Shown here in pieces: positions 61,162 to 64,000 of a stretch of DNA of 64,000 nt. Within the stretch, counting starts at the first letter, position 1; each line of letters begins with the position of its first letter. Location of the stretch: contig NZ_CP024091.1 of assembly GCF_002736205.1 (NCBI RefSeq), positions 3,407,555 through 3,471,554 on the forward strand, read 5' to 3'. Source of the stretch: Pedobacter ginsengisoli. Its GTDB lineage: Bacteria > Bacteroidota > Bacteroidia > Sphingobacteriales > Sphingobacteriaceae. The notes under the pieces are model-generated. The model did no database searches and was not told the DNA's origin. It saw nothing but the letters and a program-made list of their open reading frames with translations. The position numbers and the translations under genes were made by a program.

Positions 61162-63445
61162 ATCCGGCTTATTTATCCTTCTGTGTTTGTTTTTTGGCGC
61201 CTGTAGCAGTACCAAAAACCTTAAACCAGGCGAGGTGTTATACACTGGTGCCGAGATAAACATCAACCCTGATTCCACAGAAAAAATTGATAATCAGAAA
61301 GAGGTTAAGGGCATTTTGCTTGCTAAAACACGACCTAATCCTAATAAATCAATTTTAGGAATAAAATTTAAACTTGCTATGTATAACCTGGCCGGAGAGC
61401 CAAAAAAACCAAAGGGGTTAAAACACTGGTTGCGTACAAAGGTGGGTGAACCTCCTGTGTTATTAAGCGAAGTCAAAATCCCTTATAACAACGCGGTGCT
61501 TAAAAGCTATTTGATTAGCCAGGGATATCTTCAATCTGATGTAAATGGAGATACTGTAGTTAATGGCAAAAAAGGCAAAGCACTTTACACTGTAGTAACT
61601 GGTGCGAGATACAAAATTAATAGCGTTGAATTCCCGAAAGACAGTACAAGTATTGCAAATATCATTAATCAGAATAAAGACAAAACGTTATTAAAAGTAG
61701 GTAACAACTATGACCTTGAAACTTATAAAAATGAGCGAATAAGGATAGATAACGATTTAAAGGAACAAGGATATTTTTATTTTAGTCCTGATTATTTGTT
61801 AGTCCAGGTAGACAGTACGGTAGGGAAACATTTGGTAGACATCAGGATAAAAGTAAAAGATATAGCTCCTGATGCAGGCCTTAAACCCTTTACCATTGAT
61901 AAAATCAATATCTACCCCAATTATTCTTTAAGAAGAGATAGTGCAATTAAAAATTCAACTCCCGAAGTATACAAAGATTTCAATATTTATGATCCAAGAC
62001 ATACTTACAAATCGGGGTTATTTGATCGTTTGGTTTTCTTTAAAAAAGACGAACTGTACAATAGAAGAGACCATAACCAATCATTAAATAGAATGGTTAA
62101 CATAGGAGTTTTTCAGAATGTTAAAGCAGAGTTTCTACCTGTAGACAGTTTTAGGAACAATAAGCTAAACCTTAACATTTTCCTTACTCCGTTAAAGAAA
62201 AACTCTCTTTCATTCTCGCTTACCGGCACAAGCAAATCCAACAACTTTGTTGGATCAGAAGCTAAGCTAACACAAACTACCCGCAACCTTTTTAGAGGCG
62301 GAGAGCAATTGGATGTAAGTGTGAGCGGAGGTTTTGAAACTCAGGTTAGCGGACAGGCTAAAGGGCTAAATTCTTATTCGTTTACCACTGAAGCGAAACT
62401 CACTTTTCCAAGATTTATACTTCCTTTCTTTGATTTCAATAGTACCAATGCATTTATCCCTAAAACAATTGCATCACTGTCATATCAATCACTAAACAGA
62501 GGATCTTTATATGCTCTGAACTCTTTTAAAGGAGAGTTTGGATATAACTGGAAAGAGAATTTATACAAAGAGCATAACTTTAATCCCATATCAATAAACT
62601 ACGTAACCTCTAATGTAACAAACGACACAGTAAGGAGGGACAGCTTGTTCAGTGCAAATCCAGGCTTAGAAAAGAATCTGGAACGTCAGTTTATTATAGG
62701 AAGCAATTATAGCTTCACATTTACCAATCAGATGGAAGATTTCAGAAGAAACAATATCTATTTCAATGGAACCCTCGAAACCGGTGGAAATGTATGGGGC
62801 TTATTTGCCGGCAAAAACAATGAAGGTAAAAAAACGGTATTGGGCATCCCCATTAATCAATTTATACGCGTTGAAACAGATTTTAGAGATTATTATAAAA
62901 TTACAAAGAACCTCACTTGGGCAAGTCGTTTAAATCTTGGGTATGGATATGGTTATGGGAACAATACATCCATTCCTTTTGTACGCCAATTCTTTGCAGG
63001 AGGTAGTAACGATATCAGAGCATTTGCTGCCAGGTCACTAGGCCCTGGATCTTATAGACAGCTTAACCAAACAATAAGCTATACCGACCAAAGTGGAGAT
63101 ATAAAAGCAATGATTAACACAGAATTTCGCTTTAAATTGTTCAGTATTCTGTATGGAGCATTATTTGCAGATGCAGGTAACGTTTGGTTAAGAAAAGAAG
63201 ATCCATTGAGACCAGGATCAGGATTCAATTTTAAAGATGCCCTGGATGAAATTGCCGTCGGCACTGGTGCAGGTCTGCGGGTAGATGCATCGATCTTTGT
63301 AATCCGCTTAGACGTTGCCTTCCCTATCAGAAAACCTTATCTAGAACCTGGCAATCGTTGGGTAATTGATCAGGTTAATTTTGGAAGCAGCGCCTGGCGT
63401 AAAGAAAATTTAATCTATAACATAGGAATCGGGTATCCTTTTTAA
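61145..63445 (+). CDS. TamA/BamA-like Omp85 family outer membrane protein, lipoprotein form
   Basis: This is a 767-residue outer-membrane protein that is the partner of TamB. The ATG at 61145 is chosen because it gives the signal MKLQIRSGLFILLCLFFGAC with a lipobox (FGAC); the frame is open further upstream to 61022. About three POTRA-like segments precede the barrel, seen in YTVVTGARYKINSVEFP and IDNDLKEQGYFYFSPDYL. The 16-strand barrel follows with the Omp85 markers FVRQFFAGGSNDIRAFAARSLGPG and ends in a terminal Phe (IGIGYPF). A lipid-anchored Omp85 protein is usual in Bacteroidota. It overlaps tamB by 17 bases and is followed after 8 bases by the YihY-like gene. Confidence 0.92.
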   Translation: MKLQIRSGLFILLCLFFGACSSTKNLKPGEVLYTGAEININPDSTEKIDNQKEVKGILLAKTRPNPNKSILGIKFKLAMYNLAGEPKKPKGLKHWLRTKVGEPPVLLSEVKIPYNNAVLKSYLISQGYLQSDVNGDTVVNGKKGKALYTVVTGARYKINSVEFPKDSTSIANIINQNKDKTLLKVGNNYDLETYKNERIRIDNDLKEQGYFYFSPDYLLVQVDSTVGKHLVDIRIKVKDIAPDAGLKPFTIDKINIYPNYSLRRDSAIKNSTPEVYKDFNIYDPRHTYKSGLFDRLVFFKKDELYNRRDHNQSLNRMVNIGVFQNVKAEFLPVDSFRNNKLNLNIFLTPLKKNSLSFSLTGTSKSNNFVGSEAKLTQTTRNLFRGGEQLDVSVSGGFETQVSGQAKGLNSYSFTTEAKLTFPRFILPFFDFNSTNAFIPKTIASLSYQSLNRGSLYALNSFKGEFGYNWKENLYKEHNFNPISINYVTSNVTNDTVRRDSLFSANPGLEKNLERQFIIGSNYSFTFTNQMEDFRRNNIYFNGTLETGGNVWGLFAGKNNEGKKTVLGIPINQFIRVETDFRDYYKITKNLTWASRLNLGYGYGYGNNTSIPFVRQFFAGGSNDIRAFAARSLGPGSYRQLNQTISYTDQSGDIKAMINTEFRFKLFSILYGALFADAGNVWLRKEDPLRPGSGFNFKDALDEIAVGTGAGLRVDASIFVIRLDVAFPIRKPYLEPGNRWVIDQVNFGSSAWRKENLIYNIGIGYPF

Positions 63446-63453
63446 TATTGATT

Positions 63454-64000
63454 ATGACATTTTTAAAAAAAGCTATTCATTTTGTTAAAGCAACAGCACA
63501 TTTATTTATAGCCGCCGGAAAGGGCTTTATGGAAGACAGGGTTATGAAGCTAAGCGCTGCCCTTGCCTATTATACTATCTTTTCTCTTACCCCTCTTATC
63601 ATTATTATCATTGCCGCAGCCAGTTTATTTTTAGGTGGAGATATCAAACATACAATTGAAACATATGATGATGGAACGGTTAAAGAATATAAAATGGATC
63701 CAAGAGAAGAACTCTTCTCTGAAATACAGGATTTGGTTGGCCCCGAAGCCACTACCCAACTCAAATTATTTGTAAAAAAATCAAACGTTTCAGGCAAAAG
63801 TACTTTAGGGCTAATTATAGGTATTGCTACACTTATTATTGGTGCTACAGCAATGTTTATAGAAATTCAGGATAGTATTAATTTAATCTGGAAGGTTAAA
63901 GCCGTTCCAAAAAAGGGATGGAAAAAGCTAATAACGAACAGGCTACTCTCCTTTTCACTCATCGCTTCTCTCGGATTTCTTTTACTTGTATCCCTTGTTA
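63454..64000 (+). CDS. YihY/virulence factor BrkB family membrane protein (3' end outside the window)
   Basis: The frame starts at ATG 63454 and is open to the window edge, so 182 residues are visible. They include a conserved N-terminal helix pair with the motif MKLSAALAYYTIFSLTPLIIIIIAAASL, read in parts, a charged loop, and a further hydrophobic segment (GLIIGIATLIIGATAMFIEIQDSINLIW) typical of YihY proteins. The family has six membrane helices and no settled biochemical role; it was once called ribonuclease BN in error. It is 8 bases after the TamA-like gene on the same strand. Confidence 0.9.
   Translation, partial: MTFLKKAIHFVKATAHLFIAAGKGFMEDRVMKLSAALAYYTIFSLTPLIIIIIAAASLFLGGDIKHTIETYDDGTVKEYKMDPREELFSEIQDLVGPEATTQLKLFVKKSNVSGKSTLGLIIGIATLIIGATAMFIEIQDSINLIWKVKAVPKKGWKKLITNRLLSFSLIASLGFLLLVSLV

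Overview
The window comes from a Bacteroidota chromosome, most likely Sphingobacteriaceae (Pedobacter-like). The support is two SusC/SusD pairs, a hybrid two-component system, the long Bacteroidota form of IspG, an HmuY-type hemin operon, AT-rich spacers without clear Shine-Dalgarno sites, and promoter-like elements of the Bacteroidota type (TTG or TTTG, 19-21 bases, then TAnnTTTG). No tRNA, rRNA, CRISPR array, transposase or phage gene was seen.

Bases 1-22.8 kb are a block of minus-strand genes for glycan capture and catabolism. Reading in the direction of transcription from 22.8 kb, they are SusC, SusD, a DUF6807 (PmoA-like) protein, a ThuA-like protein, a Tat-exported Gfo/Idh/MocA oxidoreductase, a lipoprotein Gfo/Idh/MocA oxidoreductase, an FGGY sugar kinase and a hybrid two-component sensor/regulator. 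A second unit follows: a PA14-containing GH31 glycosidase, SusC and SusD, the last cut by the window edge. The four catalytic-looking proteins behind the first SusCD pair all carry export signals and none is a classical glycosidase. This suggests oxidative, not simply hydrolytic, processing of an imported saccharide in the periplasm.

Bases 23.2-26.3 kb, on the plus strand, hold a LacI-type regulator, an SDR dehydrogenase and mannonate dehydratase UxuA. A perfect 28-bp palindrome with a LacI-type core lies before the SDR gene, and a 12/14 match lies before the divergent susC. Both overlap a promoter-like -33 element, so the regulator probably controls both directions. Bases 26.3-29.8 kb are a patchwork: a 61-residue membrane-helix protein, a possible 48-residue ORF, a secreted GH43-like protein, a NudK-like Nudix gene that seems to have lost its start codon, and a third Gfo/Idh/MocA protein with an export signal.

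Bases 29.9-39.4 kb are mostly core genes: an orphan 7TMR-DISM histidine kinase, IspG, a GYF_2/RDD membrane protein, a LiaF-like and a PspC protein, an SDR, the MlaE and MlaF lipid transporter subunits and an rRNA-type methyltransferase. Bases 39.5-46.6 kb are a complete hemin uptake operon (TonB receptor, HmuY, HmuT, HmuU, HmuV, HemS-like). Its promoter overlaps an AT-rich palindrome and there is a strong hairpin between hmuY and hmuT.

Bases 46.7-64 kb hold an uncharacterised lipoprotein, the DUF6702 / HupE-like / M1 peptidase group, a peptidase S74-type chaperone protein, topoisomerase IV subunit A with a long disordered tail ending in a sliding-clamp-like QLGLF motif, cytidine deaminase, TamB, a TamA/BamA-like lipoprotein and the start of a YihY/BrkB membrane protein. 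Three intrinsic terminators separate convergent genes. All functional calls rest on reading the translated sequences; no database search was run.
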